The notes: a model not told the origin generated them from the sequence alone. 64,000 nucleotides of DNA from Actinomycetes bacterium (GCA_014190155.1 BJFY01000003.1:62001-126000); one strand, 5' to 3'. Counted from the stretch's first letter, positions 18,421-28,141 are shown. Program-made: numbers and translations.

Positions 18421-18546
18421 TTTATTCCTCCTGTGGACCCCATCGAAAACCGCTTCGAATACGGCTTCAATTATGGGGTTAATTTGTTCCCTCACCTTAT
18501 CGCCCAGGCCAAACCTTTAGGCGGGATGAGGTGCGATTTATTATTA
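18421..18546 (-). promoter_or_regulatory. Structured leader and possible promoter of the BMP lipoprotein gene
   Basis: Read on the - strand, a possible promoter has TTGAGT (18560-18565) and TAATAA (18538-18543) with 16 bp between; this is weak. Downstream, CCTCA (18527-18531) can pair with TGAGG (18490-18494), or CACCT with AGGTG in an alternative register, enclosing CGCC/GGCG. A second hairpin pairs ACCCCAT (18473-18479) with ATGGGGT (18437-18443) and contains inner GAA/TTC and CCG/CGG pairs. It ends four bases before the AGGAGG ribosome site. Such a layout could control translation. I do not recognise it as a known riboswitch. Confidence 0.5.
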
Positions 18547-18561
18547 CAACTTAGCAAACAC

Positions 18562-19581
18562 TCAACCTATAGTTGAAACTTTACCGCTCTTGATCTGTGC
18601 GATTGCGCGACTTACCGTAGTTTTTGTGGCAGCGGCCACAGGATTTAGATAACTCAAATTCACACCAGAATTACTGAAGTTGTATACCTTGCCGTAAATC
18701 GATTCTGCTTCATCGACAAATCCTAGAATTGATCCACCAGTCAGTGCCAACGTTATTACATCGGTAATTGCATGATCAATTCGTTTATCAAGTGTCACTA
18801 AAATTTCTTTCTTAGCGGTGGGCAACTTTGCATAATATTGATCTGGAGATTGTGCAATTAACCAAACTTTACGTTTCTTAAGATTAGCTTTAGCAACTAA
18901 ATTCAGAACTGCGCCATCAACTAATCGGGTTGAGTAAATTAAATCAACTCCATTAGCAATTGCGTTGTTCAAATCGATGGCAGAATCCGTGAAAAGAACC
19001 AAAGTGGTTCGCACTTTCTTATTTCCGAATGCGACACCGAGTTTAAAACTATTGTATAAACGCAATTGGTTTTCGCTGGCATCGCTTACATACGCAACTT
19101 TCCCAGAAGTGCTCGATGTAGCAGCGATAACCCCAGCTATAAACGCTTCCTCGGCTTCCGCAAAAACTAAACACGATACATTGAATGCTGCGACTGCGCT
19201 GCTATTAATTAACACGTATTGGACATCTGGAAATTCAATTGCGGCTCTTTTTATGGCTGGTGCATAATCGACACCGATTGCAATTATTAATCCATACCCA
19301 GCTTTGGCTAAGAATTTTAATCGAGAAAAGCGATCGGCCAGAGTGCCATCGGTAGGAACTACTCGGATATAGGAATTGGAAATTTTATATTTCTCTTGGA
19401 CTGCTCGGGCTGCGGTTACCACCGCATCATTAAAGGAATTATCGCCTAAGCCACCAACCTCTAGCGCAATTGCAATTTTTACTGGAATTGGAGCGGTGCT
19501 AGCTGCATTAGTTCTGGCTGGTGCTATCAAGAAAGTTAGAAGCGAAAATGCAATCACTACCCGGGCTAGCTTGGTATTCAT
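18562..19581 (-). CDS. Second BMP-family periplasmic-type binding protein, no lipobox
   Basis: A 339-residue exported protein. From ATG 19581 the N-terminus is a typical Sec signal (basic NTKLAR, hydrophobic VVIAFSLLTFLIAP, cleavage near RTNA-AS) without the Cys expected of a Gram-positive lipoprotein. The mature part resembles BmpA/PnrA domains (ALEVGGLGDNSFNDAVV, GLIIAIGVDYAPAIK, DVQYVLINSS), but the sequence is diverged from the lipoprotein upstream in the window. The start lies 4 bases after the mutase stop, so it is likely co-transcribed with that gene. An in-frame upstream start at 19635 would overlap the mutase. Whether it serves the nucleoside transporter or senses a ligand is unknown. 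Confidence 0.82.
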   Translation of the reverse strand: MNTKLARVVIAFSLLTFLIAPARTNAASTAPIPVKIAIALEVGGLGDNSFNDAVVTAARAVQEKYKISNSYIRVVPTDGTLADRFSRLKFLAKAGYGLIIAIGVDYAPAIKRAAIEFPDVQYVLINSSAVAAFNVSCLVFAEAEEAFIAGVIAATSSTSGKVAYVSDASENQLRLYNSFKLGVAFGNKKVRTTLVLFTDSAIDLNNAIANGVDLIYSTRLVDGAVLNLVAKANLKKRKVWLIAQSPDQYYAKLPTAKKEILVTLDKRIDHAITDVITLALTGGSILGFVDEAESIYGKVYNFSNSGVNLSYLNPVAAATKTTVSRAIAQIKSGKVSTIG

Positions 19582-19585
19582 CTGA

Positions 19586-21148
19586 TTAAAATGCTTCGCT
19601 TGAGCGGTATACGCCCCACACTTTTCGTAGCGCATCGCAAATTTCTCCCACAGTAGCTCCTGCTTTAATCGCAGATTTCAAGGCTGGCATCACATTTTCC
19701 GAGCTGCTAGCCACGCGAGTAATCTCGGCTATCGAATTTAAGACTTCATCGTTCTTCCGGTTAGCCCGATGTTCTACCAAACGCTTACGTTGTTCGTTGC
19801 CTACTTCTGGGTCTAATTTATGAAGGTTCGGAGCGAGATCGTTTTGTGTGACAAAATCATTTACGCCAACAATTATCCGTTCTTCATTATCAATTTCTTG
19901 CGAAATAATATACGCGCTATTTTCGATTTCACGTTTTTGAAAGCCAGTTTCGATTGCAGCTACTGCGCCACCCATTTTTTCAATTTTTCCAATTAACGCT
20001 TCAATCTCTTTAACCAGATCAGCGGTTAAGTTCTCGACCACGTATGAGCCAGCGAATGGATCCACAACTTTTGTTATATCGGTTTCGTTAGCAATAACTT
20101 GTTGGGTTCGAAGCGCTAATCGTGCCGCTTTATCGCTTGGCAGCGCAAGTGCTTCATCAAATGAGTTTGTGTGAAGTGATTGGGTACCGCCTAATGTCGC
20201 AGCGAGAGCTTGAATTGTGACCCGAACCAAATTCACTTCAGGTTGTTGGGCGGTTAGTTGGACGCCAGCAGTTTGAGTATGAAATCTGAGTTGCATTGAT
20301 TTTTCAGACTTAGCGCCGAATTTATCTTTCATGATTCGTGCCCAAACTTGGCGAGCGGCTCGGAATTTAGCTACTTCTTCAATCAAAGTGGTGCGGGATA
20401 CAAAGAAAAACGAAAGCCGAGGTGCGAAATCATCTACATCTAACCCAGCAGCCACCGCTGCTTGTACATAAGCAATTGCATCGCTCAACGTAAAAGCTAT
20501 TTCTTGAACTGGCGTAGCACCAGCTTCGCCAATGTGATAACCAGATATTGAAATTGTGTTCCATTTTGGTAATTCTTTTTGGCAATAGCTAAAAATGTCG
20601 GTGATCAATCGGAGCGATGGGCCGGGTGGAAAAATATAAGTTCCACGCGCTATATATTCTTTTAACACATCATTTTGAATTGTGCCTTGGAGCGCCGAAC
20701 CAGAGATGCCACGCTCTTCCGCAACCAATTGGTACATCAATAACAAAATTGCAGCTGGTGCATTTATCGTCATTGAAGTCGAAATTTTATCAAGCGGCAA
20801 TCCATCAAAAAGTCGGCGCATGTCGGCAAGTGAATCAATCGCGACGCCAACTTTGCCAACTTCATCTAGCGCTAATGGCGCATCTGAATCCATTCCCATT
20901 TGGGTCGGTAAATCGAATGCAACCGATAGGCCGCCGGTGCCAGCTTCGACCAATTCCTTATATCGCTTATTTGATTCTTCCGCGCTACCAAAGCCCGCGT
21001 ATTGCCGCATCGTCCAAGGTTTATTTTTATACATGCTCTCGTAAATTCCACGAGTGAATGGATATGAACCTGCTTTTTCAGTTGGGATATCTCGCGGCGT
21101 ATCGGAGAATGGAATATCTGATTCTGAATTGAAATCCTTATTTGCCAC
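19586..21148 (-). CDS. B12-dependent acyl-CoA mutase large subunit (methylmalonyl-CoA mutase-like)
   Basis: A protein of about 520 residues matching the catalytic barrel of methylmalonyl/isobutyryl-CoA mutases but lacking the cobalamin domain, which is encoded separately at 33414-33836. Family landmarks are [65 protein letters not shown] and [18 protein letters not shown]. Specificity positions favour a carboxylated substrate. The Tyr of RQYAG aligns with MCM Tyr89, and the Arg of KEYIARGTY, 118 residues later as in the Propionibacterium enzyme, aligns with Arg207. Isobutyryl-CoA mutases have Phe and Gln there. I prefer GTG 21148, with GGGAGTT upstream, over ATG 21172, which overlaps trpS by 35 bases. 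Confidence 0.88.
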   Translation of the reverse strand: MANKDFNSESDIPFSDTPRDIPTEKAGSYPFTRGIYESMYKNKPWTMRQYAGFGSAEESNKRYKELVEAGTGGLSVAFDLPTQMGMDSDAPLALDEVGKVGVAIDSLADMRRLFDGLPLDKISTSMTINAPAAILLLMYQLVAEERGISGSALQGTIQNDVLKEYIARGTYIFPPGPSLRLITDIFSYCQKELPKWNTISISGYHIGEAGATPVQEIAFTLSDAIAYVQAAVAAGLDVDDFAPRLSFFFVSRTTLIEEVAKFRAARQVWARIMKDKFGAKSEKSMQLRFHTQTAGVQLTAQQPEVNLVRVTIQALAATLGGTQSLHTNSFDEALALPSDKAARLALRTQQVIANETDITKVVDPFAGSYVVENLTADLVKEIEALIGKIEKMGGAVAAIETGFQKREIENSAYIISQEIDNEERIIVGVNDFVTQNDLAPNLHKLDPEVGNEQRKRLVEHRANRKNDEVLNSIAEITRVASSSENVMPALKSAIKAGATVGEICDALRKVWGVYRSSEAF

Positions 21149-22151
21149 GCGGTACAACTCCCATTGCGTCATAAACTTTAGTTAAGGTTTGGGAAGCCAC
21201 AGCTTCAGCTTTTTCACTTCCAGTTTTGAGCAATTTTAATAGGCCAGCTTCATCTTCTAATAATTCTAAAGTCCGTTTTCGAACAGGTGCGAAGTAATCA
21301 GTTACAACTTCAGCAACTCCACTTTTGAAATCTCCATATCCTTTACCAGCAAAATCTGCTTCGCTCTCCGAAATAGATTTGCCAGTTAACGAAGCGTAAA
21401 TCGTTAGTAGATTGGATATTCCAGCTTTATTCTTCTCATCGAATCTAATTTCGCGCTCAGCATCGGTTACCGAACTCTTAATTTTCTTAGCATTTATTTC
21501 TGGGGCATCCATTATGTCTATTACACCGGCAGCGGAATCTGATGTTTTACTCATTTTAGAAGTTGGTTCTTGGAGATCATTTACTTTTGCAGACCCCTTA
21601 ATGATGTAGGCCTCCGGCAATACAAAAGTTTCACCGTATCGAGAATTAAAACGTTGGCTTAGGTCTCGAGTTAGTTCAATATGTTGGCGTTGATCTTCGC
21701 CGACCGGGACATACTGGGGCTGATAGAGCAATATGTCAGCAGCTTGCAAAATTGGATATGTAAAGAGCCCCACAACAGTTCTATCTGAACCAGATTTTTG
21801 AGATTTATCTTTGAATTGGGTCATCCGGCTAGCTTCCCCAAAGCCAGTAAGACATTCCATAACCCAAGCAAGTTGATTATGTTCATGTACATGAGATTGA
21901 ATAAATAAAGTGCAACGGACCGGATCTAAGCCAAGTGCAATTAATTGGGCTGCGGCAAGCAGAGTACGATTTCTAAAAAGTTTTGGCTCCGTTTCCACAG
22001 TAAGCGCATGCAAATCCACAACGCAAAAAAAAGCATCGTGGGTTTCTTGTAAAGCTACCCATTGCTTGACTGCTCCCAGATAATTTCCTAAATGAAAAGA
22101 ATCAGCGGTTGGTTGAATTCCAGAGAGAACTCGTTTTCGAGAGCTATTCAT
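21138..22151 (-). CDS. trpS: Tryptophanyl-tRNA synthetase
   Basis: A 337-residue class I aminoacyl-tRNA synthetase charging tRNA-Trp. The N-terminal [17 protein letters not shown] contains the HIGH-type HLGN motif, and [10 protein letters not shown] is the KMSKS loop. [19 protein letters not shown] is the usual core segment. The length is standard. It overlaps the upstream CNNM/CorC gene by 8 bp and the downstream mutase by 11 bp, so all are on one transcript. Confidence 0.96.
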   Translation of the reverse strand: MNSSRKRVLSGIQPTADSFHLGNYLGAVKQWVALQETHDAFFCVVDLHALTVETEPKLFRNRTLLAAAQLIALGLDPVRCTLFIQSHVHEHNQLAWVMECLTGFGEASRMTQFKDKSQKSGSDRTVVGLFTYPILQAADILLYQPQYVPVGEDQRQHIELTRDLSQRFNSRYGETFVLPEAYIIKGSAKVNDLQEPTSKMSKTSDSAAGVIDIMDAPEINAKKIKSSVTDAEREIRFDEKNKAGISNLLTIYASLTGKSISESEADFAGKGYGDFKSGVAEVVTDYFAPVRKRTLELLEDEAGLLKLLKTGSEKAEAVASQTLTKVYDAMGVVPRGK

Positions 22152-23505
22152 CTGCCCTATCTTTCCAGAGTTCTTTAGGTTGGCTGCTCTCCCGCGAAAT
22201 TAATAGATTCCCAGCTCGTTTACCAATCATTGTGATAACGGTAATTCGCGCACCATTTACCCGAACTACGTCATGTGCAACAGGCAAGCGCCCTAAGAAA
22301 TGCATGACAAAGCCGCTAAGGGTCTCGTACGGACCTTCGGGCAAGTCGACATCAGTCTCGTCTTTGAAATCATCGAGGGTTATTAAGCCATCCACTTCAA
22401 AATCGCCACTTCGGTTTAGATCTCGTGGGTCCGTTTCCGGTACGTCATATTCATCATGAATATCACCAATTAAACACTCGACTAAATCTTCTAAAGTAAC
22501 GATGCCATCGGTGCCACCGTACTCGTCTAAAACAATGGCAATCTGTTGGCGGGCTGCGCGCATCTCAGTCAGCGCTGGCAATACCCCTTTAGTCCCTGGT
22601 AAAAAAATTACATTTCTAATGCACTCTAAAATTGTTAAATCTTTTCCGCTAAGTGCTGGATCAAGTAAATCGCGTACATGGATAAAACCAATGACTTCAT
22701 CGCTAGTACCGCGGACTACTGGGTAACGTGAATGCGACTTATCTACCGCAATTCGAATTGCTTGCGCAATTGAAAGGCTGGCATCAAGGAAATCAACTTC
22801 GATACGGGGCACCATGATTTCATGGATCAAAGTTTCGCTTGCGTTGAAAACTTCTTCAACAATATCGCGCTCCTCGTCAGTCAAAGCGGCATGGCCAGAA
22901 ACTAAATCCAATAGCTCTGCTTCGGAAATATCAGCACGCTTTGCCTTTGGATCTAACCCAAATAGTCGAACTACAAAGTCGGTTGAGTGCGAAAGCAGCC
23001 AAATAATCGGACGGAAAAATCTTGCCAACAAGTCAACACTATTTGCGGAAGCGAGGGCAAAGAATTCAGTTCGATGGAGCGCTAACCGTTTAGGTACTAA
23101 TTCACCGAAAATGAGCGAGATATAAGCAATTACGATTGTAAGAAGCAATAACGAAAGCGTTGCGGAGTATTTTTCGGATACTCCAATATCCTGCAGCACC
23201 GGCTTCACGTATTTACCGATTCGCTCTGCGCCTAGAGCTGCGGATAGAAAGCCAGAGAAAGTTACGCCGACCTGCACTGCCGCTAAAAACCGGTTTGGGT
23301 TCTTAACTAACTCCGCGACTTTTGCGCCGCGTTTACCTTTAATGGCTAATTGTCGAACTTGGCTATCGCGCAATGAGATTAGAGCTATCTCGGCCGCAAC
23401 AAATATGCCGCCTAGAACGATGAAGAAAAGGACAATTCCGATATCAAGAAAAAGCTCCCCGACTGAAAGGTCGGAAAGCTGAAGTATCGGTTGAGGGTTA
23501 TCCAC
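22144..23505 (-). CDS. CNNM/CorC-family membrane protein with CBS domains
   Basis: A 453-residue protein with a DUF21/CNNM transmembrane region in about the first 200 residues ([20 protein letters not shown] and further hydrophobic segments). It is followed by a CBS pair ([53 protein letters not shown]) and a C-terminal CorC/HlyC domain ([14 protein letters not shown]). Relatives are implicated in magnesium/cobalt efflux or resistance; they were once called hemolysin-like. The start is GTG. A TANNNT element (TACTCT, 23513-23518) lies exactly 7 bases upstream of it with no ribosome site, suggesting a leaderless message. Confidence 0.9.
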   Translation of the reverse strand: MDNPQPILQLSDLSVGELFLDIGIVLFFIVLGGIFVAAEIALISLRDSQVRQLAIKGKRGAKVAELVKNPNRFLAAVQVGVTFSGFLSAALGAERIGKYVKPVLQDIGVSEKYSATLSLLLLTIVIAYISLIFGELVPKRLALHRTEFFALASANSVDLLARFFRPIIWLLSHSTDFVVRLFGLDPKAKRADISEAELLDLVSGHAALTDEERDIVEEVFNASETLIHEIMVPRIEVDFLDASLSIAQAIRIAVDKSHSRYPVVRGTSDEVIGFIHVRDLLDPALSGKDLTILECIRNVIFLPGTKGVLPALTEMRAARQQIAIVLDEYGGTDGIVTLEDLVECLIGDIHDEYDVPETDPRDLNRSGDFEVDGLITLDDFKDETDVDLPEGPYETLSGFVMHFLGRLPVAHDVVRVNGARITVITMIGKRAGNLLISRESSQPKELWKDRADE

Positions 23506-23512
23506 GGTGCTA

Positions 23513-23518
23513 AGAGTA
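23513..23518 (-). promoter_or_regulatory. -10 element for leaderless corC-type gene
   Basis: On the - strand TACTCT is followed by 7 bases and then the GTG start of the CNNM/CorC gene. This is the spacing expected when transcription begins at the first base of the start codon. No -35 hexamer resembling TTGACA is found 17 bp upstream. Confidence 0.5.
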
Positions 23519-23545
23519 TCGGTGCGCTTTCTTTTCCCGCTGTCG

Positions 23546-23672
23546 CTAGATAACCTTCGCCTATCACGGAGGCAAACGCCTACGTGGCCTAGTAATTGGC
23601 ATCGTTGCCACTGCTAGACCTTCATCCAACGGACCGTCGGGCACGTACCTGCCCGGAGAAGGAGATCGCCTC
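23546..23672 (+). ncRNA. Structured 5' leader of msiK, probable msiK RNA motif
   Basis: The stretch before msiK is visibly more GC-rich than its surroundings and contains three consecutive hairpins: AGGC/GCCT at 23570-23581, TGGCA/TGCCA at 23597-23610 and CGGGCA/TGCCCG at 23638-23655. The last hairpin ends just before the AGGAG ribosome site (23660-23664). A conserved cis-regulatory RNA called the msiK motif is known from comparative genomics in the 5' UTRs of actinobacterial msiK genes. Assignment here rests on position and structure, not on an alignment to its model. Confidence 0.6.
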
Positions 23673-24761
23673 ATGGCATCTGTCGTATTTAAAAATGCAA
23701 CTCGCATCTATCCGGGAACAACTGCACCAGCGGTAGACAAATTAAATCTCACAGTTAACGATGGTGAGTTTTTAGTCCTCGTCGGACCATCTGGTTGCGG
23801 AAAATCTACATCGCTTCGTATGCTCGCCGGATTAGAAGAAATTGATAACGGCGCAATTTTCATTGGTGATCGTGACGTCACTAACGTGGCACCAAAAGAT
23901 CGTGACATCGCAATGGTTTTCCAGTCTTACGCGTTATATCCACATATGACTGTTGCTGAAAATATGGGCTTTGCGCTAAAAATTGCTGGCGTTGCCAAAG
24001 AAGAACGGGCACGTCGCGTTAGTGAAGCTGCAAAATTATTAGATTTAGAACCATATTTAGAACGTAAACCAAAAGCGCTCTCTGGTGGACAACGCCAACG
24101 CGTTGCCATGGGTCGTGCGATTGTCCGTGAACCACAAGTGTTCTTAATGGATGAACCGCTTTCAAACCTTGATGCGAAACTTCGCGTTGCAACTCGTACT
24201 CAAATTGCGGCGCTGCAACGTCGTCTCGGAATTACAACGGTTTATGTAACACATGACCAAGTTGAAGCTATGACCATGGGCGACCGCGTAGCGGTATTAA
24301 AAGATGGCTTGCTACAACAGGTAGATACGCCACGAAATCTTTACGATAATCCAGCAAATGCATTCGTAGCTGGATTCATTGGTTCCCCGGCAATGAACTT
24401 GTTAATCGCTCCAGTATCTGGTGGTAAAGCAAAGCTCGGCAATCTAGAAATTAGCGTCCCAGCAAATGCTGGTGGCTCAGTAACAGTTGGTATTCGCCCA
24501 GAAGGGTTTACCCCAACAACTTCAAATGGCTTCGATGTACTTGTCGAAGTTGTGGAAGAGCTCGGTGCTGATGCCTACGTTTACGGAAAGCCAGTTGATA
24601 CAGCGCTTAAGTTTGCAAATAGCGGAGATGAAGGCGCCCAAGTTATTGTTCGCTGGGATCCAAAAAATCCACCAAAGCCTGGTTCAACAATCGCAGTAGC
24701 TGCAATTCCAGCAGCGGTTCACCTATTCAATGCATTAGATGGCGAGCGGTTAGATAAGTAA
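23673..24761 (+). CDS. msiK: Multiple-sugar ABC importer ATPase MsiK
   Basis: A 362-residue CUT1-family ABC ATPase. It has Walker A GPSGCGKST, the Q-loop VFQSYALYPHMTV, the signature LSGGQRQRVAMGRAIV, Walker B VFLMDEPLSNLDAKLR and the H-loop TVYVTHDQVEAMTM. The C-terminal about 120 residues form an OB-type MalK/UgpC regulatory domain (VGIRPEGF). In actinobacteria MsiK is shared by several sugar importers, and this gene stands alone without permease or binding-protein genes, which fits that role. ATG follows GGAGAAGGAG with good spacing. The gene is divergent from corC and convergent with icd, separated from it by a terminator. Confidence 0.95.
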   Translation: MASVVFKNATRIYPGTTAPAVDKLNLTVNDGEFLVLVGPSGCGKSTSLRMLAGLEEIDNGAIFIGDRDVTNVAPKDRDIAMVFQSYALYPHMTVAENMGFALKIAGVAKEERARRVSEAAKLLDLEPYLERKPKALSGGQRQRVAMGRAIVREPQVFLMDEPLSNLDAKLRVATRTQIAALQRRLGITTVYVTHDQVEAMTMGDRVAVLKDGLLQQVDTPRNLYDNPANAFVAGFIGSPAMNLLIAPVSGGKAKLGNLEISVPANAGGSVTVGIRPEGFTPTTSNGFDVLVEVVEELGADAYVYGKPVDTALKFANSGDEGAQVIVRWDPKNPPKPGSTIAVAAIPAAVHLFNALDGERLDK

Positions 24762-24772
24762 TAAGTATTAAT

Positions 24773-24806
24773 AAAAATCCCCGTCGTTAATAGCGGCGGG
24801 GTTTTT
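24773..24806 (+). terminator. Rho-independent terminator after msiK (probably bidirectional)
   Basis: CCCCGTCG (24779-24786) pairs with CGGCGGGG (24794-24801) around a 7-base loop, with one U-G wobble in the + strand RNA, followed by TTTTT (24802-24806). On the other strand the same palindrome is followed by a T-rich run, so it can also stop transcripts of icd, which ends at 24810. Confidence 0.9.
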
Positions 24807-24809
24807 GCT

Positions 24810-26024
24810 TTATTTCATCGCGTTCTTAAGGTTATCGTCGATCGAGGCTAAGAATTCTTGGGTGTTCTGCCAAGGTGCATCTTTACTTATTAATAGCGCA
24901 AGATCTTTTGTCATCTTTCCGCTCTCAACAGTTTCAATACAAACTCTTTCCAATGTCTTAGCAAATTCGCCAACTGTTGGAGTCTTATCTAATTTTGCGC
25001 GATGTTGTAGGCCTTGGGTCCACGCGAAGATAGATGCAATTGGATTAGTGGAAGTGGCTTTTCCTTTTTGATGGTCGCGATAGTGGCGAGTAACCGTTCC
25101 ATGTGCAGCTTCCGCTTCAACGGTTTTCCCATCTGGAGTCATAAGTACCGAAGTCATTAGGCCAAGTGAGCCATAACCTTGTGCGATGGTATCTGATTGC
25201 ACATCACCATCATAATTCTTACAAGACCAGATATAACCGCCTTCCCATCGAAGTGAAGTTGCGACCATGTCATCAATTAAGCGGTGCTCATAAGTAAGCC
25301 CTTGCTTATCGAATTCAGCTTTAAACTCGGAGTGAAAAATTTCCTCAAATAAATCTTTAAAGCGACCATCGTAAGCTTTAAGGATTGTGTTCTTTGTGGA
25401 TAGAAAGACCGGATACTTACGGGATAGGCCGTAATTAAAAGATGCCCGTGCAAAATCTCGAATTGAATTATCTAAGTTGTACATTGTCATCGCAACGCCA
25501 GAACTTGGAAAATCAAATACCTTGAATTCCATTGGCTTTGAACCATCTTCGGGAGTGAAAGTTACAGTCAACTTTCCTTTGCCCGGTACCAAGAAGTCAG
25601 TTGCACGATATTGGTCACCAAATGCATGGCGACCAATCACGATTGGTTTGCTCCAATGTGGAACTAATCTTGGTACATTCTTGATAATAATTGGTTCACG
25701 GAAAATTACGCCGCCCAAAATATTTCGAACAGTTCCGTTAGGCGATTTCCACATCTTCTTTAAGCCAAATTCTTCAACTCTAGCTTCATCTGGAGTGATA
25801 GTTGCGCACTTCACGCCAACGCCATGTTTTTGAATCGCGTGCGCGCTATCAATAGTTACTTGATCATCGGTTGCATCACGATGTTCTATGCCAAGATCGT
25901 AGTAATCAATGTTGAGGTCTAAATAAGGGAGGATCAGTTGGTCTTTAATGAAGTGCCAGATAATTCTGGTCATCTCATCGCCATCTAATTCAACAATGGT
26001 TCCCTCAACTTTGAGCTTGGACAT
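24810..26024 (-). CDS. icd: NADP-dependent isocitrate dehydrogenase (homodimeric, eukaryote-like type)
   Basis: A 404-residue TCA-cycle enzyme oxidising isocitrate to 2-oxoglutarate. It begins with [18 protein letters not shown] and contains [41 protein letters not shown] (in parts, for example [12 protein letters not shown]), typical of the type II NADP enzyme shared with eukaryotes, not the monomeric IDH of many actinobacteria. Metal-binding [22 protein letters not shown] and [10 protein letters not shown] are present. It is preceded by mdh on the same strand with a gap of about 24 bases. Confidence 0.96.
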   Translation of the reverse strand: MSKLKVEGTIVELDGDEMTRIIWHFIKDQLILPYLDLNIDYYDLGIEHRDATDDQVTIDSAHAIQKHGVGVKCATITPDEARVEEFGLKKMWKSPNGTVRNILGGVIFREPIIIKNVPRLVPHWSKPIVIGRHAFGDQYRATDFLVPGKGKLTVTFTPEDGSKPMEFKVFDFPSSGVAMTMYNLDNSIRDFARASFNYGLSRKYPVFLSTKNTILKAYDGRFKDLFEEIFHSEFKAEFDKQGLTYEHRLIDDMVATSLRWEGGYIWSCKNYDGDVQSDTIAQGYGSLGLMTSVLMTPDGKTVEAEAAHGTVTRHYRDHQKGKATSTNPIASIFAWTQGLQHRAKLDKTPTVGEFAKTLERVCIETVESGKMTKDLALLISKDAPWQNTQEFLASIDDNLKNAMK

Positions 26025-26048
26025 CCGCTATCTCCCTTTGATTTCCGT

Positions 26049-27005
26049 TTATAAATCTTTAACGTCGGCTTGTTTCGCTCGGACAGCTTCGGCTGCAGTT
26101 TTAAGTGCTGCAATTTCAGAGTCAGATAACTTACCTTCCACAACTTTCTTAATGCCGGTCCGGCCAATTTCAGCCTCCACACCTAGATAAACACCGCTAA
26201 TTCCATATTCGCCATCTACCCACGCGCAGACTGGCATCACTGCGCCAGAATCTTCAATCACAGCTTTTGCCATTCGAGCCGCGGCAGCTGATGGTGCGTA
26301 ATATGCAGAACCAGTTTTAAGAAGGGCAACTACTTCTGCGCCACCATTTCGAGTGCGATCTACAAGTTCTGCAATTTCTACTTCGGAGAGGTGATCTGAA
26401 AGTGGTTTGCCATCTACTGTGCATCGACTTGGTACCGGGACCATAGTTTCGCCATGCGAACCTAGAGTTAAAGTTCTTACAGATGAAACTGGTACCTGTA
26501 ACTTTTCCGCAACGAAGTGGGTAAATCTTGCAGTATCTAACATTCCAGCTTGTCCCATTACGCGATGCCTTGGAAAGTTAGTTGCAAGTTGAGCTAAGGC
26601 TGTCATTTCATCAAGTGGGTTTGAAACCACGATGATTACTGCATTTGGCGAATGCTTTGCAACGTTCTCCGCAACGCCGCGTACGATTCCGGCATTTACG
26701 CCAATCAAATCCATTCGGCTCATACCTGGCTTACGAGGTAGCCCAGCAGTTATCACAACCACATCTGAGTTTGCAGTTGCTTCATAGCCACCGCCATCAG
26801 TGGTAGTAGTTGCACCAATAACTTTTGTTTCAAATTTTTCGATTGAACGCGATTGGTTCATATCGAGTGCAAGACCTTCGGGCTTACCTTCAACAATGTC
26901 TGTTAAGACAACAGTTTCAAAAACGTCATACTCTGCTAAACGAAGTGCGGTAGTAGAACCATAAAAACCAGCTCCGACTACTGTGACTTTTCCGGATCTG
27001 GCCAT
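26049..27005 (-). CDS. mdh: Malate dehydrogenase (LDH-like type)
   Basis: A 318-residue NAD-dependent malate dehydrogenase of the lactate-dehydrogenase-like group. The Rossmann start is KVTVVGAGFYGSTTALRL, the substrate loop VVITAGLPRKPGMSRMDLI has the Arg residues expected for malate/oxaloacetate, VVSNPLDEMT is the conserved core, and TLGSHGETMVPVPS carries the catalytic His. I start at ATG 27005 because GAGAGAGG lies just upstream. An in-frame start at 27035 would add ten residues. It is co-directional with icd, and the two form a small TCA unit. Confidence 0.94.
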   Translation of the reverse strand: MARSGKVTVVGAGFYGSTTALRLAEYDVFETVVLTDIVEGKPEGLALDMNQSRSIEKFETKVIGATTTTDGGGYEATANSDVVVITAGLPRKPGMSRMDLIGVNAGIVRGVAENVAKHSPNAVIIVVSNPLDEMTALAQLATNFPRHRVMGQAGMLDTARFTHFVAEKLQVPVSSVRTLTLGSHGETMVPVPSRCTVDGKPLSDHLSEVEIAELVDRTRNGGAEVVALLKTGSAYYAPSAAAARMAKAVIEDSGAVMPVCAWVDGEYGISGVYLGVEAEIGRTGIKKVVEGKLSDSEIAALKTAAEAVRAKQADVKDL

Positions 27006-27087
27006 ATTAGAACCTCTCTCAATTTGCACCCTCACTTTTCGTGAAGCAATACCTGAATCCTACCCATGGCTTAACCAGTAAAAAACG
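27006..27087 (-). promoter_or_regulatory. mdh upstream region with short inverted repeat
   Basis: The 82-base gap before mdh holds a possible -10 TAGGAT (on the - strand) and a hairpin TTGC...TCAC-GAAAA-GTGA...GCAA between it and the ribosome site GAGAGAGG. No clear -35 hexamer is seen. Confidence 0.35.
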
Positions 27088-27327
27088 CTATCTGGCACGA
27101 GGTAACGCGAACGCGATTGTAATTAGGGCCACAATAAGGGCCGCTGGAATCAAGACATCGATACGACGAACCGACCAATTGCCTTCGAATTTAGGAATTG
27201 AAACTAGTGCTAAACCAATTGCAATTAGTAGCGCTCCCACTCTAACTTGCGCTATCGCTCCAACTAATACACCTAATCCGGCAGCAAAGTATCCAATTTT
27301 TGCAAACAATTTAAACCATCTCAACAA
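27088..27327 (-). CDS. DUF3017 small membrane protein
   Basis: A 79-residue hydrophobic protein with three likely transmembrane helices ([48 protein letters not shown]) and a short basic C-terminus. Size, topology and position immediately downstream of folD match the actinobacterial DUF3017 family of unknown function. Only TTG codons (27327 or 27324) are available as starts, and both overlap the end of folD by about 14-17 bases, so translation is probably coupled. Confidence 0.78.
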   Translation of the reverse strand: MLRWFKLFAKIGYFAAGLGVLVGAIAQVRVGALLIAIGLALVSIPKFEGNWSVRRIDVLIPAALIVALITIAFALPRAR

Positions 27328-28141
27328 CGTTACGGAGCAACATTGCGCGAGTTATTGGTCCGACTCCACCCGGCATTGGTGCGATATATGAAGCAATATT
27401 GGCAACAGCGGGATCAACATCTCCTTGCAAGCCAGATTCAGTTCGAGTAATTCCAACATCAAGTACAACTGCGCCAGTTTTGATCATCTCCGCTTTTAGA
27501 AAATGAGCTTTACCGATTGCTGCAATCACGATATCGGCGCGCTTTGTGTGTGCGATCAAATCTTTAGTGCCAGTATGAGTCAAAGTAACGGTCGCGTTTT
27601 CGCTTTTGCGCGTAAGTAGTAATCCAAGGGGGCGGCCAACAGTTAGGCCGCGGCCAATAACTACAATTTCAGCTCCGTTGATTGGTATTTGGTAATGATT
27701 CAAAAGTTCAACAATTCCAGCTGGCGTACAAGGAAGTGGTGCTTTTTCGCCCATAACTAATCGACCTAAATTTAGCGGGTGTAATCCATCAGCATCTTTA
27801 TCGGGGTTCATCGCTTCTAAAACTTTCTGCGAATTAATGCCATTTGGTAACGGTAATTGCACGATATAACCAGTGCACTCTTTAGCGTTATTCAAATCAG
27901 AAATTGCTTTTAAAAGATCGGCTTCGCTCGCAGTAGCAGGCAAATCAACTCGAATTGATTGGATACCGACTTCAGCGCAATCTCTATGCTTCCCACCGAC
28001 ATATGCATGCGAACCCGCATCGTCACCAACTAGAACTGTTCCTAAGCCCCGAATTAATTTCTCAGCCGTAATTCGGGCTTGTAATTGACGCTTTATCGCT
28101 TGCGCAACCGCTTTGCCGTCAAGAATTTTCGCAGTTGTCAT
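27311..28141 (-). CDS. folD: Methylenetetrahydrofolate dehydrogenase / methenyl-THF cyclohydrolase
   Basis: A 276-residue bifunctional enzyme of one-carbon metabolism interconverting 5,10-methylene- and 10-formyl-THF. Signature elements are [14 protein letters not shown] with the catalytic Lys, [37 protein letters not shown] and the NADP loop [14 protein letters not shown]. The C-terminal [17 protein letters not shown] is standard. The 10-formyl-THF it makes is used by PurH and PurN, encoded directly upstream on the same strand. Confidence 0.96.
   Translation of the reverse strand: MTTAKILDGKAVAQAIKRQLQARITAEKLIRGLGTVLVGDDAGSHAYVGGKHRDCAEVGIQSIRVDLPATASEADLLKAISDLNNAKECTGYIVQLPLPNGINSQKVLEAMNPDKDADGLHPLNLGRLVMGEKAPLPCTPAGIVELLNHYQIPINGAEIVVIGRGLTVGRPLGLLLTRKSENATVTLTHTGTKDLIAHTKRADIVIAAIGKAHFLKAEMIKTGAVVLDVGITRTESGLQGDVDPAVANIASYIAPMPGGVGPITRAMLLRNVVEMV

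Noticed and set aside
18421-18495. Upstream start of the BMP lipoprotein at 18495
   Set aside because: It would place 25 mostly charged residues before the signal peptide and ignore the perfect AGGAGG in front of the TTG at 18420.
18421-18546. Purine or 2'-deoxyguanosine riboswitch before the BMP lipoprotein gene
   Set aside because: The conserved three-way-junction loops of that class are not present; only generic hairpins are seen.
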